A stretch of 46,112 bases of DNA, taken from Nitrospira sp. Lineage in GTDB: Bacteria > Nitrospirota > Nitrospiria > Nitrospirales > Nitrospiraceae. The notes under the pieces are model-generated. The model saw only the letters and a list, made by a program, of their open reading frames with translations, did not search any database and had not been told where the DNA came from. The stretch spans positions 1-46,112 of the forward strand of contig JAHBWU010000022.1 in assembly GCA_019636835.1 (NCBI GenBank). The letters are read 5' to 3'. Each line of letters starts with the position of its first letter. Positions within the stretch are counted from its first letter, which is position 1. This document shows, piece after piece, positions 1 through 8,297 of this stretch. Position numbers and translations under genes: made by a program.

Positions 1-5
1 ATATT

Positions 6-791
6 TTATTCATGCGACCGGCGACGAGATCGCCGTCCCATTCGCTCAGCGATTTTTGTTTCAACCCGCTTCTGGCGTCGCGCAACCGACGATACGCCTC
101 CCGACCGCTCGTACTGGATTTCCGCTTCGGCCCGCTGAACATACAGCGGCGCAATTACTTCGCCGGCGACCTCCCCTCGACGAAGCCGCTCTATCCCGAT
201 ACGAGCGACCTGGATAGCGGAGGGTTTGAAGGCTCGGTCTGGTCCTACTGTGACGGTGGCCGACCGCGGTAATGCCGCTTGGATCTCATGTCCCATCGAC
301 GACCATCCGGCTCCAAATACTATCGTGTGTTCGGTGAGGCTCTGCGCTAACGCTTTTGGGGTTCCCACTTGTTCGCTGAGCACACGATTCAATCGCTGAT
401 CATCCGCCCAACGAAAAATCGCCCAATAGACTTCTCCACGACGACTGACCAACATCGGACAGACAGGAACGGTTGCCGCTTCCAGACTCCTCGCCATTGC
501 TTCCAGTGTCGGTACCAGCACAAACGGTAGACCCGTGGCGCCTCGAAGTCCTAAACACGTTGCAATACCCACCCTAATACCGGTAAACGAGCCCGGCCCG
601 ATCGAACAGGCAAGACCATTGAAATCGCTGAGCTGCAATCCGGATTGAGACAATAGTCGATCAATAGCTGGCAAAAGAAGAGAGCCCTGAACACCACCAG
701 CCTCTTGCTCATGCATCGCTAGGATGAGGTCGTCTTCGAGGATCGCGACACTCTGCCAGGCCGTGGCCGTCTCAACCGCAAGGATTTTCAT
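6..791 (-). CDS. tsaB: tRNA threonylcarbamoyladenosine biosynthesis protein TsaB
   Basis: TsaB is the inactive ASKHA-fold partner of TsaD in the complex that puts the threonylcarbamoyl group on A37 of ANN-decoding tRNAs; it acts in the cytoplasm. The N-terminus (MKILAVETAT) and the SIGPGSFTGIRVGIA block at about residues 64-78 are diagnostic of the family. At 261 aa it is slightly longer than many homologues because of a basic Arg-rich C-terminal tail (about residues 235-261), which is typical of neither TsaB nor any domain I recognise. It is the last gene of a minus-strand cluster with radA and the LolB-like gene and starts 6 nt after the stop of the latter. No clear Shine-Dalgarno is visible, so translational coupling is likely. 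The stop codon is inside the window and the gene is complete. Confidence 0.95.
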   Translation of the reverse strand: MKILAVETATAWQSVAILEDDLILAMHEQEAGGVQGSLLLPAIDRLLSQSGLQLSDFNGLACSIGPGSFTGIRVGIATCLGLRGATGLPFVLVPTLEAMARSLEAATVPVCPMLVSRRGEVYWAIFRWADDQRLNRVLSEQVGTPKALAQSLTEHTIVFGAGWSSMGHEIQAALPRSATVTVGPDRAFKPSAIQVARIGIERLRRGEVAGEVIAPLYVQRAEAEIQYERSGGVSSVARRQKRVETKIAERMGRRSRRRSHE

Positions 792-797
792 CGATGA

Positions 798-1661
798 TTA
801 TGAGATCTGACCTAAGTCTTCTGCCCGTATGGCTTGATTGTGATGCATCTCGTGGAAGGTAACGTGCACGGAACCTTGTCCACGACCATCTTCGAGAGAA
901 ATCTTAAAGGGGCGGAATAGCCGAACATCTTGATCGCCCACGGTCTGTGCTGGAATACTTCCCGCCTCTTCGAGCGGCCTAAAATCGTCATACTGAATCG
1001 TCGCCTCGACCTCCCCATTCGCCCCAAGCCAATCTTCTTGCACTACCAGCAATCGGCGGTCGAACCATAAGCGGCGGATCGGAAGACGCGATGGGTTCGT
1101 TCCCCCGGTTGCCGACCCATAGACATCGAGACGATATCGGCCTTTCTCTTCCACGACCTTCACCACTTCATCCCTGGCAATGGAGTTTGTCCCCAACACG
1201 CCACCGACCGCCCATACACTCAACTGAGAGAATCGAGCCAACTTCCCTATATCTTTCATGTCGGACTGGTGACCAGCATAGGTTTTCCCCTCGAGAGGCA
1301 AGCGGAGCTTATACAGATCATCAGCTTGAACAAAGTCGAACAACTCGTTTCCGAAAGGAGTAAACCCTCTCATCCGCAACGCGTTCGGTCGACGGTAATA
1401 GACCGCACCCTCGACTCGCGAAGCAATCGGAATAAACCCACCCCGCACTTTCGCGCTGAACAATCCCTTCAGAGATTGGATGGCTGCTTCACGATGGCGC
1501 AAAAGAACCGTCAATTCCTGCGCCGTAACCTGCCTAAGGGGTAGTTCTTCTTTTGGCGTCGTGAGAGTACAGCCAGTCAACATGAAGGCCGTGATGCACA
1601 GGCCGACAAAGTGTGCCCGCCCTTTTTTTCTACGATCCTCCCCTCTACGCCAACACCACAT
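798..1661 (-). CDS. LolB-like outer-membrane lipoprotein
   Basis: This is a predicted lipoprotein. A basic N-terminus is followed by a hydrophobic stretch ending in the lipobox FMLTGC at about residues 26-31, so the mature protein should start at Cys31. The rest (AAIQSLKGLFSAKVRGG..., YYRRPNALRMRGFTPFGNELFDF) resembles the LolA/LolB or DUF4292 beta-fold that carries lipoproteins or binds lipid. The start chosen overlaps the end of radA by 17 nt, consistent with coupling; a shorter start nearer the signal peptide is possible. LolB receives lipoproteins from LolA at the outer membrane, but the family assignment is from general pattern and not from a catalytic motif, so the exact role is inferred. 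Confidence 0.75.
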   Translation of the reverse strand: MWCWRRGEDRRKKGRAHFVGLCITAFMLTGCTLTTPKEELPLRQVTAQELTVLLRHREAAIQSLKGLFSAKVRGGFIPIASRVEGAVYYRRPNALRMRGFTPFGNELFDFVQADDLYKLRLPLEGKTYAGHQSDMKDIGKLARFSQLSVWAVGGVLGTNSIARDEVVKVVEEKGRYRLDVYGSATGGTNPSRLPIRRLWFDRRLLVVQEDWLGANGEVEATIQYDDFRPLEEAGSIPAQTVGDQDVRLFRPFKISLEDGRGQGSVHVTFHEMHHNQAIRAEDLGQIS

Positions 1662-3006
1662 CCAATGCCTCTCGCACTTCCTGAATACCGATCAGCTCCA
1701 TACCGTCGATGGGATCAAGCTTCGTCAGATTTCGTTCGGGCAGAATGCATCGCTTGAACCCCATCTTGGCGGACTCGCGAATGCGTAATTCAGCCTGACT
1801 GACGGCACGTACCTCACCTCCCAAGCCAACTTCCCCCAACAGTAATGTCCCCGGCTCGACAGACACCTCCCGTAAACTCGATGTGACAGCTGCAACGATC
1901 CCCAAATCAATCGCCGGTTCGTCGATATGCATCCCCCCCACGACATTCACATACACATCCTGTCCAGAAAGATGTGCTCCCAGCCGTTTCTCCATCACGG
2001 CGAGCAGCAGCGAAACTCGATTGACCTCCACTCCGTTCGCCATTCGTTTGGGCATGGCAAAGGTGCTTGAGGAAACCAACGCTTGCAGTTCAACCAGTAT
2101 CGGCCTCGTACCCTCGAGACTCGACACAACCACAGATCCGGTACTCCGTTCAGGGCGTTCCGCCAGAAACAATTCAGATGGGTTATTCACCTCTTCGAGT
2201 CCCACATCCTTCATTTCGAACACCCCGATTTCGTTCGTCGATCCAAAACGATTCTTCACCGCTCGGAGAATCCGGTAACTGTGTCCTTTATCTCCTTCAA
2301 AGTATAAGACGGTATCGACGATATGTTCCAGCAGCCGTGGCCCGGCAATCGCTCCTTCTTTGGTCACATGCCCGATGATAAAGACCGGAACACCGGCTCG
2401 TTTCGCAAACCACATCAGCTGCCCGGCGACTTCTTGAACTTGGCTGATGCTCCCGGGGGCTGATGTAATCTGCTCCGTGTACACTGTCTGAATTGAATCG
2501 ATCACGACGGCAGCCGGCCCAATTTCCTGAACGGCTTTCAGAATCTGTTCAAGGGAAGTTTCGGCCAAAATCAACAAATGTGGATGCTCGATGCCTAGCC
2601 GCTGACCACGCATTTTGATCTGCCGAGGAGACTCTTCTCCGGAGACGTAGAGAACCGGCGCCTCCTTCGTCGCCAACCGTGGTAAGGCTTGCAAGAGCAA
2701 CGTCGTCTTCCCAATGCCGGGATCGCCGCCGATTAGGATGACCGCGCCGGGAATCACGCCACCGCCCAAGACACGATCGAACTCGCCAATACGGGTGCGT
2801 CGACGATCCTCTCCCACTATTTCGATTTCACCGATGGGCGTAGCCTTGGCCTGAGCTGTCTTTATGGCGGCAGGTCGCCCCTTTCCAGTCGCCGCTTGCC
2901 GCTCCTCTTTCATCGTATTCCAGCCGCCGCAGTCAGGACAGCGGCCGAGCCACCGTGGCGCCTGATGTCCACAGGCTTGACAAGAAAAGACGATCTTGGA
3001 TTTCAA
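1645..3006 (-). CDS. radA: DNA repair protein RadA/Sms
   Basis: RadA is a RecA-related ATPase that helps branch migration and processing of recombination intermediates. The 453-aa protein has the expected order: an N-terminal zinc finger (CQACG at about residue 9 and CPDCGGW at about 23), Walker A GGDPGIGKTT (about 93-102), the RadA-specific KNRFG motif (about 251-255), and a C-terminal Lon-protease-like domain. The start is a TTG codon: on the minus strand it is preceded by a GAGG about 8 nt upstream, and no ATG lies nearby in frame before the zinc finger. It is the first gene of the radA / lipoprotein / tsaB group; the overlap with the next gene suggests one transcript. Confidence 0.96.
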   Translation of the reverse strand: MKSKIVFSCQACGHQAPRWLGRCPDCGGWNTMKEERQAATGKGRPAAIKTAQAKATPIGEIEIVGEDRRRTRIGEFDRVLGGGVIPGAVILIGGDPGIGKTTLLLQALPRLATKEAPVLYVSGEESPRQIKMRGQRLGIEHPHLLILAETSLEQILKAVQEIGPAAVVIDSIQTVYTEQITSAPGSISQVQEVAGQLMWFAKRAGVPVFIIGHVTKEGAIAGPRLLEHIVDTVLYFEGDKGHSYRILRAVKNRFGSTNEIGVFEMKDVGLEEVNNPSELFLAERPERSTGSVVVSSLEGTRPILVELQALVSSSTFAMPKRMANGVEVNRVSLLLAVMEKRLGAHLSGQDVYVNVVGGMHIDEPAIDLGIVAAVTSSLREVSVEPGTLLLGEVGLGGEVRAVSQAELRIRESAKMGFKRCILPERNLTKLDPIDGMELIGIQEVREALDVVLA

Positions 3007-3275
3007 AAATGGCCTCGCGGAGGTGGATAATACCAGACGCCTATCTTAATGAATCCACAAAGGGAATAAAAGCTGGGAAGAGTGGACGTATGAAGTGAGA
3101 CAACCAGTCGAGAGGCCTCACGTTGTCGGGTAATTATGACGTAAGCCTTCACGCCGCACGGCGTATCCCCCGACAGTCTCCGGTCTACTGCCGATTAGAC
3201 TTCGCCAGGAAACTTTAACCTTGACGAACCATCACGGTTTATCCTAACTATTGTTGATAAACTCACTCTACTTTT
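3007..3275. other. Divergent intergenic region between radA and the Rrf2 gene
   Basis: This 269-bp gap separates two divergent genes and must hold both promoters. The right end carries the candidate Rrf2 promoter and dyad listed separately. I see no open reading frame with a ribosome binding site and no strong hairpin in the left part. Confidence 0.6.
3221..3262 (+). promoter_or_regulatory. Candidate promoter with overlapping dyad upstream of the Rrf2 gene
   Basis: TTGACG at 3221-3226 could be a -35 box, with TAACTA at 3245-3250 as the -10 box (18-nt spacer). A perfect 7-bp inverted repeat, GTTTATC (3237-3243) and GATAAAC (3256-3262) with a 12-nt spacer, straddles the -10 box and ends 13 nt before the ATG. 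Rrf2-family repressors usually bind such dyads in their own promoters, so this is a likely autoregulatory operator. Function is inferred. Confidence 0.5.
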
Positions 3276-3710
3276 ATGAAACTCTCGAAGAAAAGCGAAT
3301 ATGGGCTCCGGGCATTACTTGAACTTACGCTGGTCCACGGAAAGACCACGCTGCAACGTCATGACATTGCCGATCGCCAGCACATCCCCGTTGAATTCTT
3401 GGAGCAGATTCTTCTCACACTCAAACGAGCGGGGCTCATCTCCAGCCGACGTGGCGTGAACGGAGGATACGTCCTTATTAAAGAACCGAACGAGATCACA
3501 CTCGGTCAAGTCATCCGCATACTCGATGGTCCGCTGGCTCCGATCGGCTGCGTCAGTAAGACGGCGTACCAGAAATGCAACGATTGTCCCTATGCAAACA
3601 AGGCACGGTGTCCCGTACAACACGTCATGGGTACGGTCCGTGACGCGATTGCCGGAATCCTCGACCACTATTCGCTTGCCGACTTTGCCGCAGGCCAACC
3701 CAAAGGCTAA
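3276..3710 (+). CDS. Rrf2-family transcriptional regulator with Cys cluster
   Basis: Rrf2 proteins (IscR, NsrR, CymR, RsrR) are winged-helix regulators, many of which sense Fe-S status, NO or sulfur metabolites. The N-terminus MKLSKKSEYGLRALLEL and the wing SSRRGVNGGYVL are classical. Between about residues 91 and 112 there are four cysteines (GCVS, KCNDCPY, RCPVQH), enough to hold a [2Fe-2S] or [4Fe-4S] cluster as in IscR and NsrR. At 144 aa the length is normal. The stop is 6 nt before the TauE/SafE gene, so the two are almost surely co-transcribed. This suggests it controls export or handling of a sulfur compound, although NO or Fe-S sensing cannot be excluded. No isc/suf genes lie nearby. 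Confidence 0.92.
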   Translation: MKLSKKSEYGLRALLELTLVHGKTTLQRHDIADRQHIPVEFLEQILLTLKRAGLISSRRGVNGGYVLIKEPNEITLGQVIRILDGPLAPIGCVSKTAYQKCNDCPYANKARCPVQHVMGTVRDAIAGILDHYSLADFAAGQPKG

Positions 3711-3716
3711 GCACTC

Positions 3717-4565
3717 ATGGATACAACCGTTCTTGTCCTCATTACGTTTATTGCCGCCACGGTGAACGGCGCGTTAGGGTACGGCTTTTCCTCTATCACA
3801 GTTCCCGTGGCCTTGCTGTTCTACACGAATCGCATCTTGAATCCTGCCCTCGTGCTGATCGAACTCGTCATCAACGGGTACGTACTGTTCATGAATCGGA
3901 ACAGCATCCCGAATATCTGGCGACGTGTCGCTCCTATTCTGATCGGTCTGGCCGTCGGAATCGGCATCGGCAGCTACATCCTTTTTTTGGTTCAGCCTGC
4001 ATGGATCAAATTCGTCACGTATTTCTTTTTGTTACCGTTGATACTCCTTCAAGCTGCCGGCATCCGAAAACCCATTCAAGCTGAAAAGGCTATTGCAATC
4101 CCGTTTGGAATCGGAATCGGGACACTCTATTCGGTCACAACCATTTCCGGGCCGCCTCTTGCCCTGCTCTTCAACAATCAGGGATACGCCAAACAAGATT
4201 TCCGGGCCGCCTTGGGAGTCATCCGCGTCGCTGAATCCTCACTCACAGCAATCGCGTATGGATTCATCGGCTTCTACAGCGCCGGCAGCATGGAGATTAT
4301 CCCTTACATCGTTCCCAGCGTCCTGATTGGTATTCCACTCGGAACCTACCTCATCCGATTGATGGATCCCGAAACATTCAGACGCATTTGCATGGCATTC
4401 GACGGGTTAGTGGTAGGATTCGGCCTGTCTCGGGTGCTAGTGGAACTCGAACTCGCCACACCCATAACAACCTACGGTATCTTGTCGATCGTGGTTCTCA
4501 TAAACGGCTACCTGTTGTTTCGATTTTTTAGAGATCGAGCAGATCCCCAACAGATCCCGTCTTGA
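3717..4565 (+). CDS. TauE/SafE family membrane transporter
   Basis: A 282-aa polytopic inner-membrane protein. Hydrophobic segments run through the whole length, including an N-terminal one with the NGALGYGFSSITVP signature typical of the TauE/SafE (DUF81) family, and a repeated half with TTISGPPLALLFNNQG at about residues 141-156. The family is thought to move sulfonates, sulfite, sulfoacetate or other small organic anions out of the cell. It sits directly behind an Rrf2 regulator with only 6 nt between, so expression probably follows that regulator's signal. The true substrate cannot be read from the sequence; sulfite or thiosulfate is a guess from family and context. Confidence 0.88.
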   Translation: MDTTVLVLITFIAATVNGALGYGFSSITVPVALLFYTNRILNPALVLIELVINGYVLFMNRNSIPNIWRRVAPILIGLAVGIGIGSYILFLVQPAWIKFVTYFFLLPLILLQAAGIRKPIQAEKAIAIPFGIGIGTLYSVTTISGPPLALLFNNQGYAKQDFRAALGVIRVAESSLTAIAYGFIGFYSAGSMEIIPYIVPSVLIGIPLGTYLIRLMDPETFRRICMAFDGLVVGFGLSRVLVELELATPITTYGILSIVVLINGYLLFRFFRDRADPQQIPS

Positions 4566-4648
4566 TACCTCCCATTGGTCTTTCATCACTGCAGTCTCAA
4601 ACTAGGCAAGCCTACCGCGCAACTCCAGCACTACCCTGTTTGTGGTAC

Positions 4649-4680
4649 TTGAAGGTTGAACCCTTCAATTCTTTCATTTT
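4649..4680 (+). terminator. Weak intrinsic terminator candidate after the TauE gene
   Basis: TTGAAGG (4649-4655) and CCTTCAA (4662-4668) form a 7-bp stem with a 6-nt loop, followed by a T-rich run (TTCTTTCATTTT). It lies about 85 nt after the TauE stop codon. The stem is short and AT-rich, so this is tentative. Confidence 0.4.
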
Positions 4681-4693
4681 CGTGGTTGCAACG

Positions 4694-4723
4694 AATATTG
4701 TAATGCGTTGAAACTACAATATT
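4694..4723. promoter_or_regulatory. Perfect 9-bp inverted repeat upstream of the FN3 lipoprotein gene
   Basis: AATATTGTA (4694-4702) and TACAATATT (4715-4723) are exact reverse complements with a 12-nt spacer, about 100 nt before the lipoprotein start. It could be an operator or the stem of a second weak terminator, since ATTTCTT follows. The sequence alone does not decide. Confidence 0.4.
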
Positions 4724-4824
4724 ATTTCTTAAATCAAGATGGCATTCCTTTTGCTCATCCCATACATCCCTAGGAAGACCCCGAGCTTAAGGCCATAAAT
4801 CATCCACCATAGGGGGAGTTTTCA

Positions 4825-5475
4825 ATGTTAACGCATGAGACGTTGATTCAACTTGTCGGCCGGAAGTCTATTAGTTCAATTCTCCATCTCACCCTGTTGA
4901 GTGTCATTCTTTTACCTCTAGCCGGCTGCTCTGGCAGTGATGGAAATGCAGGACCAATGATTTCTAGTCTCGCAACGCCAACGGAGGACGCACCGACAGA
5001 TTCAAACTCCGAGTCTTCTCTTGATGATCCTGATCCAAATTTGGGCGGAGAAGAACCAATGCCTTTCTTGGAAGAGGAAACAGATGCCAATTCATTCGCC
5101 ACTGACGTACCTAGTGATTCCAACGTATCAGATTCCGAGGAAGAAGAAGACCTCGTAGCTTCTTTGCCCACCACACCCGAGAGCAGCCCTATCATTTCAA
5201 TGACTTCCACACCGACAGGAGCAACCGCCAGTTTAACGTGGCCATCGTCCTCTGACCCCAAGACGAAAGGCTACTATGTCTACTACGGGAAACAGCCATC
5301 AGAAAGTCCCGGTGTTTGCTCTTATGAGGAGCGAATAGCTGTTGATACTCCACCTGTCACGATCGACGAACTTGAACCCAACACCCCATATTTCTTTTCC
5401 GTCAGTGCTTACAATAACTTTGAAAGCCCTTGTTCGAATGAAGTCACAGCGATAACGCCTCCCGCTGGAGCCTGA
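4825..5475 (+). CDS. Fibronectin type III lipoprotein with acidic linker
   Basis: A 216-aa predicted lipoprotein. A hydrophobic N-terminal stretch ends in the lipobox PLAGC (Cys35 approximately). Next comes a low-complexity, strongly acidic Ser/Asp/Glu-rich linker (about residues 50-118), then one fibronectin-III-like beta-sandwich (about 120-213) with the usual LTW, YYVYYG and NTPYFFSVSAYN blocks and two Cys that could pair. The gene is preceded by GGGGGAG about 8 nt before the ATG. Base composition is visibly more AT-rich than flanking genes, and the IS21 remnant begins 4 nt after its stop, so it may be recently acquired. Surface adhesion or matrix binding is plausible, but no partner is known. 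Confidence 0.75.
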   Translation: MLTHETLIQLVGRKSISSILHLTLLSVILLPLAGCSGSDGNAGPMISSLATPTEDAPTDSNSESSLDDPDPNLGGEEPMPFLEEETDANSFATDVPSDSNVSDSEEEEDLVASLPTTPESSPIISMTSTPTGATASLTWPSSSDPKTKGYYVYYGKQPSESPGVCSYEERIAVDTPPVTIDELEPNTPYFFSVSAYNNFESPCSNEVTAITPPAGA

Positions 5476-5478
5476 ACA

Positions 5479-6122
5479 TGTAGTGTAATCCCACAATGAT
5501 AATATCCGGTTTCGCCAAAGTAGAAATATCCTTTTCATTGATAGACTGGCCGCCCTCAGAAGAGGGCGGGATAGTCGGAGAGGAGAGCGTGGCCATGTGG
5601 TGATGAGTGTCAAGGTATTGCGGCTGGTCCATATGATTCGTCAAGTGCTGGAGAAGCGGATCACCCAGAGGGGCAGTACATTGGCGGATCTGACGGATCG
5701 CCAGATCCGGTGCTCATGCGACGGGTGGAGCAGGACGGCGATGCTGGGATCCATCGGTATAGGGAAAGCCGAAGAATCGGCGGCGGTCGTTGCGTTCCAC
5801 TCATCGAGCTGGACTTGGAAATCCACAAACGTCCGCTCCGACAGAAAGTTCCGTTTCTGATACTTCACGCTGAATTCGACCCTCCCCTTAGTCTACGCCA
5901 GAGTAGGAACGGCACACGCGGGGATCAAAACTCCAGTAGTCGGTGAAGGCTTTGAAGGTCGATTCCAGAGACGCCGCTTCGTCTCATCCACATAACACGC
6001 CGTCCGCGGCAAATATACCGATGAGGGCCGCAGCCGGACCATCCGTGGCAGTAGTGGCTGCTACGCCATAAAAAACCAGGACATTTCCATATATGTTTGG
6101 TACGAGCAGGACATTTTCTACA
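5479..6122. mobile_element. Decayed IS21-family insertion sequence remnant
   Basis: Both termini can still be recognised. On the right, read on the minus strand from 6122, the sequence begins TGTAGAAAATGTCCTGC and a second copy of the AATGTCCTG box lies exactly 30 bp further in (plus-strand CAGGACATTT at 6077-6086 and 6107-6116). On the left, from 5479, it begins TGTAG and contains two degenerate AATATCC boxes (about 5500-5507 and 5524-5531). Repeated short boxes inside TG-starting inverted ends are the hallmark of IS21-family elements. Intact elements are about 2 kb or more with istA and istB; only about 644 bp remain, containing broken istA. No clear target-site duplication flanks it. Confidence 0.75.
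5700..6068 (-). pseudogene. istA: istA transposase fragment (IS21 family), frameshifted
   Basis: Reading the minus strand, frame one gives DEAASLESTFKAFTDYWSF then DPRVCRSYSG, preceded by a stop at 5984-5986 and ended by a stop at 5888-5890. The next frame continues as TKGRVEFSVKYQKRNFL and SERTFVDFQVQLDEWNAT. Together these match the catalytic C-terminal half of IS21 IstA (typical pattern DYWGF.PRVCRPYRA.TKGRVES.VKYVKRNFLPGR.FVD). A further shift restores a DGSQHRRP segment that resembles the usual HGTTHRRP. At least two frameshifts and one nonsense codon make it non-functional. The limits are approximate. Confidence 0.72.
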
Positions 6123-6267
6123 TTAGGTTGACAGGAGTTCATCTCTTCATTGACCTGTACCTAGCCGATTTGTTAGCCTGAAGTTCTGTCAGCCTACTAC
6201 CGAGAGCATAAATCAGATATTACACGCCCTTTGATCTCTATTGATCTCTATCCTGAAAGGATCTCCC

Positions 6268-8139
6268 ATGGCCGGTTCAGCTGCTACGCCTGAATTACTT
6301 AGCACCTTGCACAACAAGGCAACCCACCTCCGCATCAACAGTGTGCGAGCTACCAGCGAGGCCGGGAGCGGCCATCCGTCGAGCTGCGCGTCCGCCGCCG
6401 ACATCGTCGCCGCATTGTTTTTTTCCGTCATGCGGTACGACCCCCATAATCCAAAGGCGCTCAACAGCGACCGTTTTATCCTGTCAAAAGGCCATGCGGC
6501 TCCGTTGCTCTATGCAGCGTGGGCGGAAGCAGGTCTCTTTCCTCAGAGTGACCTCTTAAAATTGCGCACCTTGACGTCCGACCTTGAAGGACATCCGACT
6601 CCTCGCTTGCCCTTCGTCGATATGGCGACTGGTTCACTGGGACAAGGGCTCCCCGTCGGGATCGGCATCGCATTGAATGCAAAGTTCGTGGATAGACTCG
6701 ATTACCGAACCTACGTGTTGATGGGGGATGGCGAATCGGTCGAAGGATCGGTCTGGGAAGCCGCTGAAATCGGTCGCCAATATGGTTTGGATAATTTGTG
6801 CGCTATTGTTGACGTGAACCGACTGGGCCAGAGTGATCCCACCATGCTGCAACACGACATGGATGCGTACCGTTCTCGGTGGACCGGATTCGGTTGGCAT
6901 GCCATCATCATCGATGGTCATGATCTCGCCGCCATCCTCAAGGCATTCGATGAGGCTGCCCGTACCAAAGGACAACCGACCGTGTTGCTGGCCCGAACAT
7001 ACAAAGGCAAAGGCATTTCGTTCATCGAGAACAAGGCAGACTGGCACGGCAAACCACTTAAAAAAGGCGAGGAGACCCAGAAAGCCCTCGACGAACTCAC
7101 GAAGCAATTGAGCCCGAACGGTGCCGTGACTCAAATCCCAAAACCATCGGCTCCCACCACGGCTCCTGCAGCCATCGGCCCGATGCCGGCTGCACCTTAT
7201 AAAATCGGTGACTCCGTCGCAACGCGTGAAGCCTTCGGTGTGGCATTGGAAGCCTTGGGGTCCGTGAACCCTTCGGTCGTCGCCCTAGACGCCGACGTAA
7301 AAAATTCCACGTACACCGACAAATTCGGCAAGAAGTTTTCCAATCGGTTCTTTGAGAGTTTCATCGCCGAACAAAATATGGTGGGTGCCGCCGCGGGCCT
7401 GGCTGCCTGCGGCAAGATTCCTTTCGCCGCAACCTTTGCCTGTTTCTTCAGTCGCGCCTACGACTTCATCCGCATGGCCGCGATCAGTGGTTCAAACATT
7501 AAGCTCGTCGGGACCCATGTCGGTGTCAGCATCGGCGAAGATGGGCCGTCGCAAATGGGCTTGGAAGATATCGCCATGATGGCGGCACAACCAAACGTGA
7601 CGGTGCTTTATCCATCGGACGGCAACTCAACCTATCAATTGATCGAGGAAGCTGCGAAGCATAAGGGAATGGTCTATATACGGGCAGGAAGACCAAAGAC
7701 TCCGATCCTCTACGGATCAGAGGAACGGTTCCGCATCGGAGGCAGCAAAATCCTCCGGCAGAGCGCGTCGGACGTGCTCACAATCGTGGCAGCGGGAGTG
7801 ACGCTGTTTGAAGCCTTGAAAGCCCATGACCAGTTAAAGTCATCAGGCATTGCCGTTCGCGTGATCGACCTCTATAGCATTGCTCCCATCGATAGAAATA
7901 CCTTGCTGGAGAGTGGTCGGGCGACCCAGCGTCGAATCCTCACGGTTGAAGATCACTACGCCCACGGAGGTCTTGGCGATGCCGTTCTCAGCGCAGTTGG
8001 AACGGAGGGCATGAAAGTCCATAAACTCGCCGTTCGCGAAATCCCCCATAGCGGCAAGCCCGAAGAACTCGTCGACCACTATGGGATTGGGGTGCGATCC
8101 ATCGTTGAGGCAATCAAGCAAATCATCCGTGAACAATAA
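6268..8139 (+). CDS. tkt: Transketolase
   Basis: Transketolase moves two-carbon ketol units between sugar phosphates in the pentose phosphate and Calvin-type pathways, using thiamine diphosphate and Mg2+. The 623-aa protein shows SGHPSSC with its TPP-contacting His (about residues 36-42), SKGHAAPLLYA, GSLGQGLPVG, the MGDGE...GSVWEA metal/TPP motif, the catalytic-Glu block FIAEQNMVGAAAGLAA, and GVSIGEDGPSQMGLEDIAMM in the second half. The length and motif spacing fit the shorter transketolase type seen in animals and many non-proteobacteria. I chose the ATG at 6268, which has GAAAGGA about 6 nt upstream, over an in-frame TTG 27 nt earlier. A direct 10-bp duplication (TTGATCTCTA at 6231-6240 and 6241-6250) lies just before it. 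It stands alone. Confidence 0.95.
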   Translation: MAGSAATPELLSTLHNKATHLRINSVRATSEAGSGHPSSCASAADIVAALFFSVMRYDPHNPKALNSDRFILSKGHAAPLLYAAWAEAGLFPQSDLLKLRTLTSDLEGHPTPRLPFVDMATGSLGQGLPVGIGIALNAKFVDRLDYRTYVLMGDGESVEGSVWEAAEIGRQYGLDNLCAIVDVNRLGQSDPTMLQHDMDAYRSRWTGFGWHAIIIDGHDLAAILKAFDEAARTKGQPTVLLARTYKGKGISFIENKADWHGKPLKKGEETQKALDELTKQLSPNGAVTQIPKPSAPTTAPAAIGPMPAAPYKIGDSVATREAFGVALEALGSVNPSVVALDADVKNSTYTDKFGKKFSNRFFESFIAEQNMVGAAAGLAACGKIPFAATFACFFSRAYDFIRMAAISGSNIKLVGTHVGVSIGEDGPSQMGLEDIAMMAAQPNVTVLYPSDGNSTYQLIEEAAKHKGMVYIRAGRPKTPILYGSEERFRIGGSKILRQSASDVLTIVAAGVTLFEALKAHDQLKSSGIAVRVIDLYSIAPIDRNTLLESGRATQRRILTVEDHYAHGGLGDAVLSAVGTEGMKVHKLAVREIPHSGKPEELVDHYGIGVRSIVEAIKQIIREQ

Positions 8140-8212
8140 ACTTGAATCATGGAACCGTCCGAAAGAACGGTCCGCCGCATCAGAAATGGCCGATCGTCCG
8201 ACGAATGAAGCT

Positions 8213-8232
8213 CCCCGCAGCAAGCTGCGGGG
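8213..8232. repeat. REP-like palindrome, copy 1
   Basis: CCCCGCAGC-AA-GCTGCGGGG is a perfect 9-bp stem with a 2-nt centre. It pairs with a near-identical copy 65 bp downstream. I recall such palindromes, with the flanks GAAGCT and TATC, as dispersed intergenic repeats in several phyla; that is memory, not a search. It may also act as a 3' stabiliser for the transketolase mRNA. Confidence 0.7.
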
Positions 8233-8277
8233 TATCACAGAACTCAATTTCGCAGACCTCTCGGATGCAGAGGCGAA

Positions 8278-8297
8278 CCCCGTAGCAAGCTACGGGG
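8278..8297. repeat. REP-like palindrome, copy 2 with compensatory change
   Basis: CCCCGTAGC-AA-GCTACGGGG differs from copy 1 by C to T in the left arm and the matching G to A in the right arm, so the stem stays perfect. The compensatory pair argues that the hairpin structure itself is under selection or that both come from a family of structured elements. Confidence 0.7.

Noticed and set aside
5444..5946. Several short frames in both directions in the IS remnant
   Set aside because: They are broken pieces of the istA transposase or chance frames, not separate genes.
5470..6130. Target-site duplication around the IS21 remnant
   Set aside because: Bases outside the two ends do not match, perhaps because of decay, so not reported.
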